Source of the DNA: Thermothelomyces thermophilus ATCC 42464
Taxonomy: Eukaryota; Ascomycota; Sordariomycetes; Sordariales; Chaetomiaceae
Direction: 5' to 3'
Length of the DNA stretch: 64,000 bases
NCBI RefSeq assembly: GCF_000226095.1
Contig: NC_016477.1
Span: 806,001-870,000 of the forward strand
The notes beneath the pieces are model-generated. The model made no database searches. It saw only the letters and a list, made by a program, of their open reading frames with translations, and was not told the origin of the DNA. Made by a program: the position numbers and the translations under genes. Shown here piece by piece: positions 25,587 through 37,919 of the stretch. How positions within the stretch are numbered: position 1 is the stretch's first letter; every line of letters begins with the position of its first letter.

Positions 25587-26033
25587 TGTCACAGATAAGC
25601 ACATAGGCGGCCTGGCAGGCTATAGCTAGGACACAGGACATTCTAACAGCTAATCACTCGACGGACTAATCAGAAGATTATCACCGCCAAGACTAAGGTC
25701 TTTACTAGTGATAATAACATGTTACCGTCGACAACGTAGAATTACGAAGTGAAAGGAGAAGTGGTGCTAGTAATAACTATTAAAGAAGGACAGACTATTA
25801 TATATATATAGCTAGCTAGTTACTTGTTATAGTAGACTCTAGGAGTTTACTAGTGGTAACAATTATAATTATAGTACTTATACTAAGCATTGCTAATTAC
25901 TATAAGAGATAACTCTAGTGTTGTTATAAACCCTTTGGCTTTACCGAATCCCTTAGACGACCTGCTTACTTGTTACGCTCAATCTACCTCTGTCTAGACC
26001 CTTTTAGAAGAAGTCTGAGTTGGGTTCGTCATA
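25587..26033 (+). repeat. A1 3' LTR (447 bp)
   Basis: TGTCACAGATAAGC to GTCATA, followed by the AGAAT duplication that also precedes the 5' LTR. Confidence 0.92.
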
Positions 26034-26038
26034 AGAAT

Positions 26039-27190
26039 ACTACGATCGACACCCTCTAGGTATCCTAAACCTAACCTATCCTAACCCTTAAGTCGGCTAG
26101 GGTACCCCTTGAAGCTTAATGGCCGCAGCGGAAGCGTCTCCTAACCGGACAACCTTTTGACGGTAAAAAGGAACTCTTTATAGTATAGAAGAGTACGATA
26201 GAATATATCCTTATAGCTAATAGAGATTTTATCGGCTCTAATTATAACTAATAGGTCTTTATCTAGGGAAATCTTATATACTAGGTATAGACCTAAGTTA
26301 TAGCCTATTATGAATCTATAGGCCTAAAAGTTAGGTATGACCTGACTTAGTTTCTCTAATATCTTAAGAGTATCTTCTCTAACCCTTATAAGAAGATAGT
26401 AGCCTTGTTAGAACTAGAATTTTTATAATAGAGAGACGATAAACTATTTACTGCCTTTATTATTTGGTTTAAGGCTAAGCTATCGAAGGTAAGCGGCTTC
26501 CTTTAAGGTGATAAGCTATACCTAATTAAATTATAATAATATCTCTCTTTAAAACTTAAATATATAGCGGTCGGACAAGGAATTTCTTAGGATAACTATA
26601 TAATAGTAGTCGAGAATATCGCGAGATTACTATAGATTTTAAGGCTCTTTAACTTGGTAATAAGTATTAGTAGATATAAGGGCGGCAGGTAGTACCTAAA
26701 CTATGGAAGGAAAAGGACGTAGATAGAGATATACCGATAATTAGAATTAACTTATTATATATTAACCTATAGAGGAAGGGACCTAATAAAAATAGGGTAG
26801 GAAAATATAGAGGCAATACCCTATAGGTAAAATAGGTTAGTCCGGAAGTATATATAGCCTAATAGGTAGCTAAAGTATATATCTAATATAGGTAGAAGGG
26901 TTACTTTATTATTAAATATAACTTTGCCCTTATTTTAAGGCTAATATAGTAAAACTAGTCAAGAACCGATATTAATACCTTAGAGGCTAAGGATTAGAAG
27001 GAAGATAATAACCTATCTAATGAAGAAGATAAGGAGTAGGGAAAAGAGTAGCCCTTAAGCAAAGTCTTATAAGAGGGCTAGAAAACTATAACTACCTAGA
27101 AGATAAGTTTATGGAGATTAGCAAAAGAATAGATAGACCTCCTTTTCTTATTCTAATCTTCCTTAACTCTAATAGCTTTATAAACGCTTA
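26039..27190 (+). pseudogene. B2 gag, main part
   Basis: Resumes B2 gag after A1 and is collinear with 1166-2290 of B1. The zinc knuckle region at about 26870-26930 has lost Cys to Tyr and Ile. Dozens of TAG/TAA stops are present. Confidence 0.8.
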
Positions 27191-29275
27191 AGTAGATAGT
27201 AGATATTCTAGTTATAACGCTATTAGCAAGAGAATATATTAGAAGTTTGGAATCGAGTAGATTAGTTTACCTACTATATATACTCTTAGGACCGTAATTA
27301 GGCTATAACTAGACTAGAAGATTACTCGGATAGCCTATATTATGATAGATATCGATAGCTAGGAAAGCTAGGCTATATTCTATATAGTCCTAGGACTTAT
27401 ATATAATATTATACTAGGCCTCCTATAGATAAAATACCAGGAAGTTATACTAAATATATATATAGGCGTTCTTATAATTAGAATGTAAGTAGGACTACTT
27501 ATCTATAAGATCTCTTTATAGCCTAGACAAATAGGAATCTCCTAAATAATAGGTATAATCTTTATAAGTATAATATAAAGGGTATAGAAAAAGAAGACTT
27601 CTAATACCTTCCTAGTTATAAATATCTAGGAGATAATAACTATCCTAGAATTAAGACACCATTTTGACAGAGATAGCCTAGGAAAAGAGGGTACCTAGCC
27701 TAAGCCCAGTATAAAGTTAAAGGTTACCTTGCTAGACAAACTTTACGACTTTACTAACCTCTTTAATAAGGAGAAAGCTAATAGACTCCCCCTATATTAT
27801 AGTATAGCTAACTATCATATTAAATTAAAGGAAGGCCTAGATAGAAAGATTCCTAAACTCCCTTAGGGGCCTCTCCATAATATACTATAAGATCATTTAT
27901 TAGAAGTCCGAAAGTAAGTCGTTAACTTGCTAGATAAGGGATAGATCCGAGCTAGCTCCTCTTTGGCCACTGCCCCTATCCTCTTAGTAAAGAAGGCAGA
28001 TAGAGGATAGAGGTTCTATATTGACTATCAGGCGCTAAATAAGATTATAAAGCAAGATCGGTACCCTCTTTTACTTATTAAAGGGACGCTTCGCTCCTTG
28101 GCTAGAGCTAAGTGGTTTACGAAGCTTGATATCTAGGTAGCCTTCTATTATATCCGGATCGTAGAGGGCTATAAGTATTTAATAGTATTTCGGACCTAGT
28201 TTAGCCTCTTTAAGTGGCTTATCTACCCCTTTAGATTTATAGGTATACCCATAACTTTCTAATAATATATTAATAATACTCTTAGCCTAATACTTAGAGA
28301 CTTTATAATGGTATACCTTAATAATATCTTAGTTTATATATTCGATAGTAAAAAAGATTATATAAAGTAGGTAAGGGATATACTCTAAAGGCTATAAAAG
28401 GTAAGACTTATACTAGATTTTAAAAAGTATATATTTACTATAAAAGAAGTTAAATACCTTAGCTATATTATAAAGGTAGGAGCTTAGGTTTGCCTAGATC
28501 CTTAAAAAGCTAGCTACTATCTGTAAGTAGGAGGTACTACGTAAGGTCTAGGGAGTATAGAGTTTCCTAGGGTTTATAAACTTCTACCAAGACTTTATCC
28601 CTAACTTCTCCGAGTTAACTATACCCTTAACACGGTTAACTCGTAAGAATACCCCGTTTCGGTAGGGGACTAAGGAATAAGAGGCCTTTAAAGCTCTTAA
28701 GATAGCTTTTATATTAGAACCTATCCTAGTATAATAGGATCCTAAATAGGAGATAGTATTCGAGGTAGACTGCTCTAGGATAGTATTAGAAGGGTGCTTA
28801 TCCTAATAGGGAGAAGACAGAGTCCTATATCCTGTAGCCTACTATTCTATGAAACTGTCTCTAGCCGAACGGAACTATACGATTTATAATAAAGAACTGC
28901 TTATAATTATCTCGTATTTAAAGGCCTGGTTAGCTAAGCTTTATAATATTGCTACCCCCTTTTAGATCCTAACTAACTATAAAAACCTTAAATACTTCTC
29001 TTAGCCTCGTCTAATTAGTAAACAGCAAGCTCGATAGGCTAAAATACTCTCTTTCTTTAACTTTAAACTTCATTACCGACTAGGATTATAAGCTTCCTAT
29101 CCTAATGCCCTATCTTACTATAAATAAGATTACCCTAAGGATATATAGCATATGGTATAACTCTTCTTTACTATTTAGATAGATATGACTAATACCTTGT
29201 TATTACCTTAAATATACTACCTACTAAAGGGGAGTACTATTTTCGTAGATATATAGCTTATAGCCTCATAGGATA
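27150..29275 (+). pseudogene. B2 pol, 5' part (protease, RT, RNase H)
   Basis: Collinear with 2250-4380 of B1. The RT motif for Y-I-D-Y-R-A-L-N is near 28016, and the catalytic box at about 28310-28330 reads Y-L-N-N as in B1. It is interrupted by L2 at 29276 and resumes at 33520. Confidence 0.83.
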
Positions 29276-29296
29276 TTATTATTATCATTATTGTTA
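29276..29296 (-). repeat. L2 3' terminal trinucleotide repeat
   Basis: TTATTATTATCATTATTG on the plus strand. L1 (8396-8416) and L3 (37076-37119) end in the same kind of ATT/ATC array, longest in L3. Confidence 0.8.
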
Positions 29297-29389
29297 GTCC
29301 TATACCGTTATACTAATAAGCATGCTAAAGCCTTTCTAGTTATATATAAAGGAAACCGTGCCTAATAGGCCGGATAAAAACCTCTATCC

Positions 29390-32300
29390 TGCCTCTAACG
29401 CCTGATCTAGAGTACTAATATACTATAAAAAAAAGGAGAAGTAGCTAGAATAGCCCTATAGAGGCCTTCCCTCCTGGTCTAGCCTCCTTACAAGGCGGTA
29501 TTTTAGGAGCCTCCCTAGGTCTATTAGCCACTATAGAACCCTCCTTGCTAACCAATGGTTATAGGCCCTTATACCCCGTAGAACAAGGTCTAGGTCCCTT
29601 TACGACCATATTTCCTAGGATTCCTACGTTTAGCTTCTTGGTAGGTTTAAGCACTATACGACTAGGTACTCTATAGTTTCCCTCCCTTGGCTATAGGCAT
29701 AGTAGGGGGTACTAATCCCTAGGCCTTGAACCCTAAATAGGAAGTCACGGAGGCTAATAGCCCCTATATAGGCCTATACTAGTAGGGAGCTCTAAGCCTT
29801 TATCAGGCCCTAGTGCCTTTGTAGGCCTTCCCCTATAAAAACTAGGTACAGGGGGTCCTTGTCTGACATATACTATATCTTCCTACCGGCTTAGTCGGCC
29901 CTCTAATAGTTACTCTAGCTAGCTAACACGGCCAGTTCCGTAGCCTATAGCCTTCTTTATAGGGTCTGTAGGGGGGGTCGACCCCTTTTAAAGCCCTCCT
30001 AAACCTACTGCCGGACCGTTGACCTTGCTGCCTCTAGGGCTATAGGCTTTAACTCCTAGCCCCTTGCCCTTGCCTTTCTCTTCCGGAACCTCTAGCTTAG
30101 CCTATTGTAGGCCTGCTAGATAAGGGCTCTTGCAGGGACCTAGGGGGCCCCCGGACCTACCCCGGCCTATAGGAGCGGTTAGTCAAGTTTAGCTTCGAAG
30201 TCGGCTAGCCTCTTGTTAAGATAGAGGTCGAGGGGTAGCACCTAGGCTTCTATTTCGAGGTACTAGATAGGGGTAGCCTTATAGGCCCTGGTAACTATTT
30301 AAAGGGCCCTATATTAGGCCTTCGATAGTTCCTTAGCAAGGCCTTCCGGCTTACCCCCTGGCTTAGTAGGCTTGTAGAAGTTCGAGGCTCTATAAGCTAG
30401 GGCGCTATAGATACACTTAGTATAGACCTTGTAGGCCTGTAGGAGGCTAGGGCCCTAGGTCTTCGTAGTAAGCCTAGTTAGGGCAAACTCTTAGGTTTCT
30501 AGCTTCTTAGCTACCTTTATATAATAGGGGCCCTATTATAGCCTCTAGTTTAGCTAGACCCCGAGGAATCTGGCCGACTTCGATAGGGCTATAGTGGTAG
30601 TACCCCCTCCAGGCTATAGGAGCTCTAGCGGTTATAACTACCATTTCCGGCCCCTGTTAAAATAGATAAGCTTATACTTTTCCGGGGCAAAAGCTATACC
30701 CTAGGTCTTTACCTACTAAAGGTAGGCCTTCTAGGCCCTTTATAGCTAACCGTTATAGGCCTTATTAGCCCTCCTAAAGGCTAAGAGGTTAGTATCGTCG
30801 GCAAAGCCTATTAAACTAACTATAGGGCTAGCCTAGCGAATGGCCTAGTAAAGGGAGGCTATATAGAGGATAAATAGTATAGGGGAGAGGGGTAACCCCT
30901 ATAGGACCCTAGCCCTTACTACTATATCCTCTGTTTCCTAGCTATCGAAGTAAAGGATAGCTACCCTATCCTATAGCTACTCCCTAACCTAGACTACTAA
31001 CTACCTTAGGAAGCCCTAGCTCTATAAAGTGGCTAATAGCCGGGTATAGTTAACGGTATTAAAAGCCCCTAAGATGTCAAGCTATAGGAGGGAGGTAGCC
31101 GCCTTATGCCTCTAGGCCTCCTAGACCTAAGCCGTAATAAGCTGGATAGCTAGTTCTATGGACTTATATTCCCGGTTACCTATCTATTTGGCCGGTAGAA
31201 GCCTATAGGCCTCTATAACGGCCGTTACCTTCCAGGCGACTATAGCCTCTAGTACCTTACCTACTATTAGTAGGAGCGCTATAGGCCTATAGCCTCCTAG
31301 GGTAAAGTAAGCCTATAGGGGTTTGCTAGGCTTATAGAGGACTACTATCTTAGCCCTTTTAAACCAGGCTAGGAAATAGCCAAGCTATAGGCTTTCCAAG
31401 GCTAGTATAGCTAGTATCTAGTAGAGCGGTTACCTATAGGCCTTTAGTAGACCTATAGGGAGGAGGTCCTCCCCTAGGGCCTTTTATAGGGCCGCTCTAG
31501 CTAGTACTACCCTAACTTTACCTACTATAACCCCCTAGCTCATTTCAAACTTCGGCTCCTAATAGTCGTTTAGATCTAGGTTATTAATATCTAATAGATC
31601 CGCTTCTAGGTTTAGAAAGAACTTATTAGCCAGTGCTTTAGCCTTTTGTTAGTAGGTTATAAGCCTTCCTTCGAAGGCTAGGAGCTTTAGAGGGTCGACC
31701 GGTAAGTGGCTTTATAGCCTTGCCTACCGCTCTAGCCTCTATAGTAGGTCCGGCCGGTTAGTTACCTCCTATAGTATAGCTCTCTAGCTTTTGGTCTTCG
31801 CGGCTATAATAGTCCTAGCCTAGTCCTATAGGGCCTGCTAAAGTGCTTCTTACGTATAGGGGTTTAGGGTACCCCTATAGGCCCTCTCTACCTCCTTAGC
31901 CCTCTTCTAAGCCTCTCGAACCTCTTTTGTCTACTACCGAGCTCATTTACTACCTATACTAGCCTTCTTTACCAGGGCCGAGACCGTAGCTATCTCCTCG
32001 AGGGCCTCTATAAGCCTGTCGAAGGCCTATAAAAGCTCCTCTAGGCCCTAGAAGACAGGCCCGGCCGGGGCCGATACCTACCTACTAAGCTAGAGTAGGA
32101 GGTAGGCCGCCTTGGCCCGCGTGACCTCCTTATCTAGGCTCTTCTAGTCCTACTCTCTACTAGCCGGTACAGGCCTATTAGTTCCCTAGAGGGAGACATT
32201 TAGGGCCTATAGGTAGTAGTCAGATTTCCTACGTTTTACGATGTCCTTATAGGTCGCTTCTAGCCCGGCCGAGGCCTAAAATAGGTTTATCGTAGAAGGC

Positions 32301-32833
32301 TGGCCACGTTAGTCCCCCTAGGGGGCCCTAGTAACCTAGCTATAGGGCGTATATAGGTCGAGGTCTTACTAGTCCGCAAGGCTAAGGAGGTCCCTAGCCC
32401 CTAGGCTAAGCCTATTAAATAGGTCCTAGACCGGGTAGTAGAGGTTAAAGTCACCTGTAAGAACTAGGGGGTAGGTTGGCCAAGGTAGGGCTAGCAAGTT
32501 CTATAAGAGGGCCTACTCCCCCTTATTATTATAGATTAACTAGAGCTCGAACCTCCTCTCTCCTAGGGCCGGAAAGGTTACCTTATACTAGTTCTCCTCT
32601 GCTAAATAGTCCTACTAGCTAACTAGGAAGCGCTTAGCTACTAGAATAGCCGCCTTGCCCTTAGGCTTATAAACTAGGTAGTATTTTAAAGCCTAGGGGT
32701 AGTATATTAACCCTATAAACTAGTTAATCTATAGTTCTTAGATAGCTAGTAGGTTATATTTAGCCTCCTCTAGTAGGACCTTAAGGGCCTATTTGTTACC
32801 TTAGGTATTCTACTAAAGGATCTTAATTTGCAT
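29390..32833 (-). pseudogene. L2 ORF2: endonuclease and reverse transcriptase, RIP-degraded
   Basis: An ATG at 32833-32831 starts M-Q-I-K-I-L, then stop-stop-N-T, the mutated start of an EEP-type (APE-like) endonuclease, continuing to a K-Y-N-L-L-A-I stretch. Exactly 676 codons later, still in frame, the RT catalytic box reads G-F-A-D-D-T-N-L-L (30805-30794), with both Asp intact. The order endonuclease then RT, with the FADD box, is typical of Tad-clade LINEs of filamentous fungi. The C-terminal end near 29390 is approximate. TAG stops replace Gln and Trp codons. Confidence 0.8.
30617..31231. repeat. 615 bp tract identical to 53621-54235
   Basis: Read side by side, L2 and L3 show no differences here at a constant offset of 23004 bp, while sequence on both sides differs by many transitions. 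L1 differs from both in the same interval. Confidence 0.8.
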
Positions 32834-32849
32834 TTGAGGTAGCTAGAGT

Positions 32850-33506
32850 AGAGGCCAAGGGTATGGTAATAGGCTCTATAGCTATTACCCCCTCGGCCGG
32901 TTGCGAAAAGGAGGGGGTTCTGGGCTGTAGAAAGGAGATACAGGTCTGTCGGGCGTCGAATAAGGCGCTCTTAGCCGCCTGCTAGGCCAGGGTAGGCCTC
33001 CTACGGGGGCATTTGGCCCCGGTTTAATAGTGGTTATCATCTTCCGGCTGGTTACTAAACTCGAAGGCTACCTTCTAGTGCGGTTGCTCTAGTAGTTAGA
33101 AGGTTTAGGGTCTATATTAGTAGGCCTCCCTAGCCCTTTCCTAGGCCTCGACCTTCTTTAGGCAGCCCCTATACTAGGCCGTATAGGGGCCCCTATAGGC
33201 CGTATACCTATAAGGGAGTTGGTTAGAGTAGGTAGGGCACTAGGCCTCCCTAGCCTTCCCCCCCTCCCCGTGGGCCTTTGCGCCACAACAGCTATAACGG
33301 GCCGGCCGCTGGCAGTACCGCTGGGTATAGCCAAAGCTCTAATACCTATAGCACTGCCTCGGCTCTAGAGCATCCTAGTAGGGCTCGCAGTCTAGCACCT
33401 GGGCATCCTAGACCACGCCCTCGTTACAGGCCTTCCGGGCCTCTTCGAGGTCCTGTAGGCCTAGGAGTACCGTAGCCTACTTCCTCTATAGGCTCTTTGG
33501 CAGCCG
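32850..33506 (-). pseudogene. L2 ORF1 (gag-like) C-terminal part
   Basis: The minus strand encodes a CCHC knuckle, C-Y-R-Y-stop-S-F-G-Y-T-Q-R-Y-C (roughly 33350-33310), in which one Cys and the His have become Tyr and Trp a stop. A second Cys/His cluster with S-C-C-G-A-K-A-H-G follows directly. Tandem knuckles at the end of ORF1 are usual in Tad-like LINEs. The 5' part is missing because of truncation at 33506. Confidence 0.72.
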
Positions 33507-33519
33507 GCCTTATAGGATA

Positions 33520-35063
33520 AGGGAGTTACTAAGGATAAACATTATATATACTAGCTTTAGGCCGTCTAAGACAAGGCCCGAAAATTTCCAAAGGAGGCAA
33601 ATATAGCGTAGACCTAGATTATAGATTACTCCTTTAATATACAAGGTGCCCTTTAGTTCTAGGGTAGACTTTAGCTTCCTATATAGTAGCTACTTATAAC
33701 TGCCATTCTTTAACGTATCTATAACTCCCCTATATCAGGCTACCTAGGGAGGAATGGGTTGTTTAAAATGCTCTAATAGGACTATTATTAGGACTTTATA
33801 TCCCTAGATATAAAGAGATTCGCAAGGAACTATTATATATATCGAAGGGCTAAGGTTTTACGATAACTACGACAAGGACTCTTCTAGCCCCTACCTATCG
33901 CTAACCGCTTCTAGAAATAGATTTCTATCAATTTTATAGTCAATCTCCCTATACAAGACAAGAACTTACCCTAGTACCTTATAATAATCACCGACCGGCT
34001 GTCAAAGTATGTCTAATTTAAAGTTATATCCTTAATAAGAGCTAAGGTATATATACTCCAGTTCCAGGACGTATAGTAGCGGTTTTATAGATTTCTAATA
34101 CAAATTATCACTAATCGCGGTTTGGACTAGCTTAGCTAGTTTTAGACTACTCTCTATAAGACTATTGGAATCGAATAGCTACTATGAATAGCCTATTATC
34201 TATAGATAGATAGAGGTATAGAATATATAAATTAAGAGGTATAGACTATCTTATAGACCATAATTTCCTTTGCTTAGTATAACTAGCCTAAATACCTACC
34301 TATATACTAACTTATAATTAATAACCGTAACTCGATAGTAACTAGGACAAATATAAGCTACCTCTTCTATAGTTATAATATAAGCCTAATATAGTTTACT
34401 AACCTGCTAGATACTCCTACCTTAACCCTATAAGGAAGAGTTACCAACTTCTTACATTATTTAAGAAAAGGTATAGAATAGACCTAAGCCGCTATTATAT
34501 ATATATAGTAACACTAGTAAGAAAATGTTAATCATTCTTAATACCTAGCTAAGAGATTTAAGGTAAAGGATAAAGTATAATTATCCTTATATAATATCAA
34601 GACTAACTACCCTAGCTATAAACGTAACTAGGTTAATGCTAAGTATAAAGTGATTATAGTACTAATACTACTAATAGTAACTCTAAATATTCCCTATAGC
34701 CTCTACCCTACCTTCTATATTAACCTTATTAAGCGTACCGCGTCCGACCTACTACCTTTGTAACGTATATTAGATTTCTAACTAGACCTAGTATTAGAAC
34801 TCTCCTAGGAAGGACTACTATAGGAGGAATACAAAGTAGAAGCAATCCTTATAACTAAGAATACAAGGGGAAGAGGAAATCGATATGATATACTAATAAA
34901 ATGGAAGGGATATAATACCCTAACTTAGGAACTATCAGAAAATCTAGAAAACATTAAGACGCTTAATATATTTAAATAGGAGTAGGGAGATATATATTAC
35001 TATAATAGACTAGTTATGAACAAGAGGTAGGGGAGAGTATAAAAGCAAATGATATAAATTTTT
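33520..35063 (+). pseudogene. B2 pol, 3' part (integrase and chromodomain)
   Basis: Resumes B2 pol after L2 and is collinear with 4380-5918 of B1. Integrase zinc-binding residues and core lie at about 33740-34250. The chromodomain lies at about 34890-35000, where one Trp (K-W-K-G) is still intact. Confidence 0.83.
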
Positions 35064-35210
35064 TATATAGGTAGGCGAACCTAGGGCAAATAAGCGGTAG
35101 GTATATCGCGGTCGTGTCGTAGATACGTTACGACCGCGTTACGGATATACCTATAGAGATAGTCTAATTACCAAAATAAAAACAAATATATTAACTAGTA
35201 CGCGACGCGC

Positions 35211-36261
35211 TTACTCTATAATCTCCTCCTCCTTATCCTCCCCCTTCAAAATAATGGTTATAGTGACAAGGGTAGGGTCGTTACGGTCGCGGACCAGGCG
35301 TACTATACAATCGACGGGCAAGGAAGAGCGGTAGGCGTAGGAACGGCCGAAGTCGATTAGTATAGGTATAGGGTGTATAGAGGCGCTTAAATAGGCGTAG
35401 GAGGCAGGCGATAGGGTGCCTAGGATATAGGTAACAAGGGCGGTATTAGTGTCGACCAAAGTCAATATATTCTCATTTATATACTATATCTGGTATAGTA
35501 TACCATCGTTCTATGCTATAGCGTAGTATATGAGCTACCTAGTAGCTTATAGGGTAAGGTTAAGGCCGGTAGTAGGCTAGATAATATTACTATAGTAGGT
35601 AGGGGTGTTAGGGGTAGTAGTAGTAGTAATTAGGGCAAAGTTATTACTAGAATGATAAGAACTTATAGCCTAGGTAGGGGTAAAGGCGGCCTATCTAGGC
35701 AAGTGGTTAGATTAGGTAGCCTTAAAAAATATAGAGAACGAATATACTAATATAGAGAACTTAGGTATTAGAATAATATAATAGGTGCCTTAGTTAATAG
35801 TCTTATAGTAGGTAGGGATGGCAAGGGTAGTATCGGTATTATAATAACCTACGATTTTCTTAATGCCTATATATAGGTAGGGGTTATAAGCCTGGAGCTA
35901 TAGATTCTAAATATAGCTTTTATAGCTTTTATAATATATTATATAAAAAGCGCTCTAACCTTAGATATACTTAACCTTATTATTTTTAAAAAGTTAATTA
36001 ATATATAGTAGGTAATATTATTACTTCTTAGGCTATAGTTTAAACTCTTTATTAAAAGAGTTACCTTTAATAGTATACTTACTAAAAGAAAGGTTAGTAT
36101 TCTTATACTATAAAATAAGGAGTTAACCTATACCCTATATATATATAATAACTAAAAATTAATATAAACAAGGAAAAACTTATATAATACTCCTTATTCT
36201 TGTTACTACTAAGGTAATAATTACTATTACCATTACTAAGTAAACTAGCAGCTATTAATAT
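35211..36261 (-). pseudogene. B2 antisense accessory gene, RIP-degraded
   Basis: Collinear with the 6040-7080 gene. The start ATG has become ATA (36261-36259). The GTAAGT donor and TATATATAG acceptor are kept. The last 84 codons remain open to the TAA at 35213-35211, ending in an acidic tail of Asp and Glu (K-G-E-D-K-E-E-E-I-I-E). No known domain is recognised. It is opposite in strand to B2 gag-pol. Confidence 0.7.
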
Positions 36262-36726
36262 ACTAAATAGATACTAATTAAAAAAAAAAAAACTTTAAAG
36301 GTACGATAGGGGTATAGGTAGTAAGCGTAATTATAAGAAGCAAAGGTAGTTAGAGGGTATAGAGGAAGAAGAGAGTTAATTATAGGAGAGAGAATCAAGA
36401 GTAAGAGGGAAAAGAAGGGGGTATTTATAGGCATTTAAAGGAGGGCGGTAAAGGAGTATATATAACCTAGGTAAATTACTTATTATATATATAACTTACT
36501 ATTATATATATAGGTCGCGTTATTCTGTTAACAAAGGGAAGGAGGTATAGGTTTCATCCGAACTTAAATAACTACCTATTTATATATAACACGCTATTAT
36601 ATATATAAGTTATATTATTATAGTGACAAAGAAAGAAAGGTATAGGACCTGCTTACGGGACTAATACAGGGGTATAACGTGGCTTAGATCGGCCTAATAA
36701 CTATGGAAAAAAGAGAAGGGGGGGTA
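36262..36726 (-). promoter_or_regulatory. B2 antisense gene upstream region and polypurine tract
   Basis: A minus-strand TATAAATA at 36422-36429 matches the box at 7241-7248 of B1. Several TATATATA runs at about 36480-36610 look like RIP products. A polypurine tract GAGAAGGGGGGG abuts the 3' LTR. Confidence 0.55.
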
Positions 36727-37048
36727 TATTATAGGCCTAGGCTATACCCGGGCTAGATAATCCTAGGCTTTACCTAGGCATTAGAGCAGACCTACCCTAC
36801 CTTACTTATATAGGCTTTATAGGTCTATAGAGCGTTCATTACTCGTTTATAACTTATCTAGTAGATATATAGCCAAGGCCTAGTTAAGGCCTAACCCAGA
36901 GCCTAACTAGGCCTTACCTAAGTTATATATATATATATTAATTAAAAGGCACACCTCTATATAACTCTTATATTTTTTCTCTTTTTCCTCCCTAAGGTAG
37001 TTAAATAAAACATTATATACTTATCTATAGATACTATAAGGCTAGTAT
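36727..37048 (+). repeat. B2 3' LTR, end truncated
   Basis: TATTATAGG start. It is collinear with other family B LTRs to GGCTAGTAT and then changes to the L3 target sequence, so about six terminal bases (ATTACA) are missing. Confidence 0.8.
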
Positions 37049-37075
37049 TAGACTAGGGCTAGAAGTTCTTAATAT
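37049..37075. repeat. L3 target-site duplication, left copy (27 bp)
   Basis: TAGACTAGGGCTAGAAGTTC and seven more bases. Repeated at 55614-55640 with a single A/G difference. Confidence 0.85.
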
Positions 37076-37119
37076 CATTATTATTATCATTATTATTATC
37101 ATTATTATTAGTCCTATAT
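37076..37119 (-). repeat. L3 3' terminal ATT/ATC array
   Basis: Three tandem blocks of the form CATTATTATTAT on the plus strand, marking the 3' end of the LINE next to its target duplication. Confidence 0.8.
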
Positions 37120-37346
37120 CGCTATGCTAATAAGTATGCTAGAGCCTCTCTAGTTATATATAAAGGAAACCGTACCTAATAGGCCAGATAAAAACCTCTG
37201 TCCTGCCTTTATCGCTTAATCCGGAATACTAATACATTACAAAGAAAAGGAGAAGTAGCTAGAATAGCCCTAAAGAGGCCTCCCTTCCTAGTCTAGCCTC
37301 CTTACAAGGCGGTATTCCGGGAGCCTCCCTAGGTCCATTAGCTACT

Positions 37347-37792
37347 TGTGACGAACCTAACTCAGACTCTTCTAAAAGGGTCCAGACGGAGGTAGATTAA
37401 GCGTAACAAGCAAGCAGGTCGTCTAAGGGATTCGGTAAAGCCAAAGAGTTCACAACAACACTAGAGTTGTCTCTCACAGTAATCAGCAATGCTTAGTATA
37501 AGTACTATGATTGTAATTATTACCACTGGTAAACTCCTAGAGTCCACTATAACAAGTGACTAGCTAGCTATATATATACAATAGTCTGTCCTTCTTCAAT
37601 AGTTATTACCAATACCACTTCTCCTTTCACTTCGTGATTCTACGTTATCGACGGTAACATGTTATTATCACCAGTGAAGACCTTAGTCTTGGCGGTGATA
37701 ATCTTCTGATTGGTCTGTCGAGTGATTGGCTATCGGAATGTCCCATGTCCTAGCTACAGCCTGCTAGGCCGCCTATATACTTATCTGTGACA
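37347..37792 (-). repeat. A3 3' LTR (446 bp)
   Basis: TGTGACGAACCTAAC to GTGACA on the plus strand, preceded by CTACT. Confidence 0.9.
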
Positions 37793-37919
37793 TAATGCCC
37801 CTCCTTTAAGGCTTTCGACCCGAAAGCCCTCTTAGGCTGTTTCAAATAGCGCTAACAACCCTTTGCTTATAAGTATTATATTCTCCCTATTTCTATATCG
37901 TAGTCGCTATGCTAACAAA

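Larger units (their letters stand above)
10851..26033 (+). mobile_element. A1: family A chromovirus, RIP-inactivated, split by A2
   Basis: LTRs of 447 bp at 10851-11297 and 25587-26033, with target duplication AGAAT at 10846-10850 and 26034-26038. Gag, pol, the antisense Zn2Cys6 gene and both LTRs are all present but riddled with RIP stops. A2 is inserted in pol at 15289-22869 with target duplication GAAGA. Confidence 0.92.
29276..33506 (-). mobile_element. L2: Tad-like LINE, 4.2 kb, 5'-truncated, inserted in B2 pol
   Basis: Flanked by a 13 bp duplication GCCTCATAGGATA / GCCTTATAGGATA (29263-29275 and 33507-33519), which differs by one C/T change. The 3' end carries an ATT/ATC-type repeat tail instead of poly-A. 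It contains the end of ORF1 with zinc knuckles and all of ORF2. Variable duplications and 5' truncation fit target-primed reverse transcription. Confidence 0.87.
10376..37048 (+). mobile_element. B2: family B chromovirus, split by A1 (with A2) and by L2
   Basis: The 5' LTR is at 10376-10703 and the 3' LTR at 36727-37048. The interior is interrupted twice: by A1 at 10851-26033 inside gag, and by L2 at 29276-33506 inside pol. Removing these gives an element collinear with B1, including the antisense gene at 35211-36261. The 3' LTR stops about six bases short of its expected end, at the L3 target site, so the target duplication cannot be confirmed (left flank CTTAC). Confidence 0.85.

Noticed and set aside
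33278-33475. Plus-strand open stretch in L2
   Set aside because: It is antisense to the zinc-knuckle region of LINE ORF1 and owes its openness to locally GC-rich sequence.
36480-36620. TATATATA-rich inverted sequences near the B2 3' end as an origin or regulatory element
   Set aside because: Runs of TA are the usual end product of RIP, and B1 does not have the same arrangement.
29276-37119. ATT/ATC arrays as independent microsatellites
   Set aside because: They always sit at the 3' end of the LINE next to a target duplication, so they are LINE tails.
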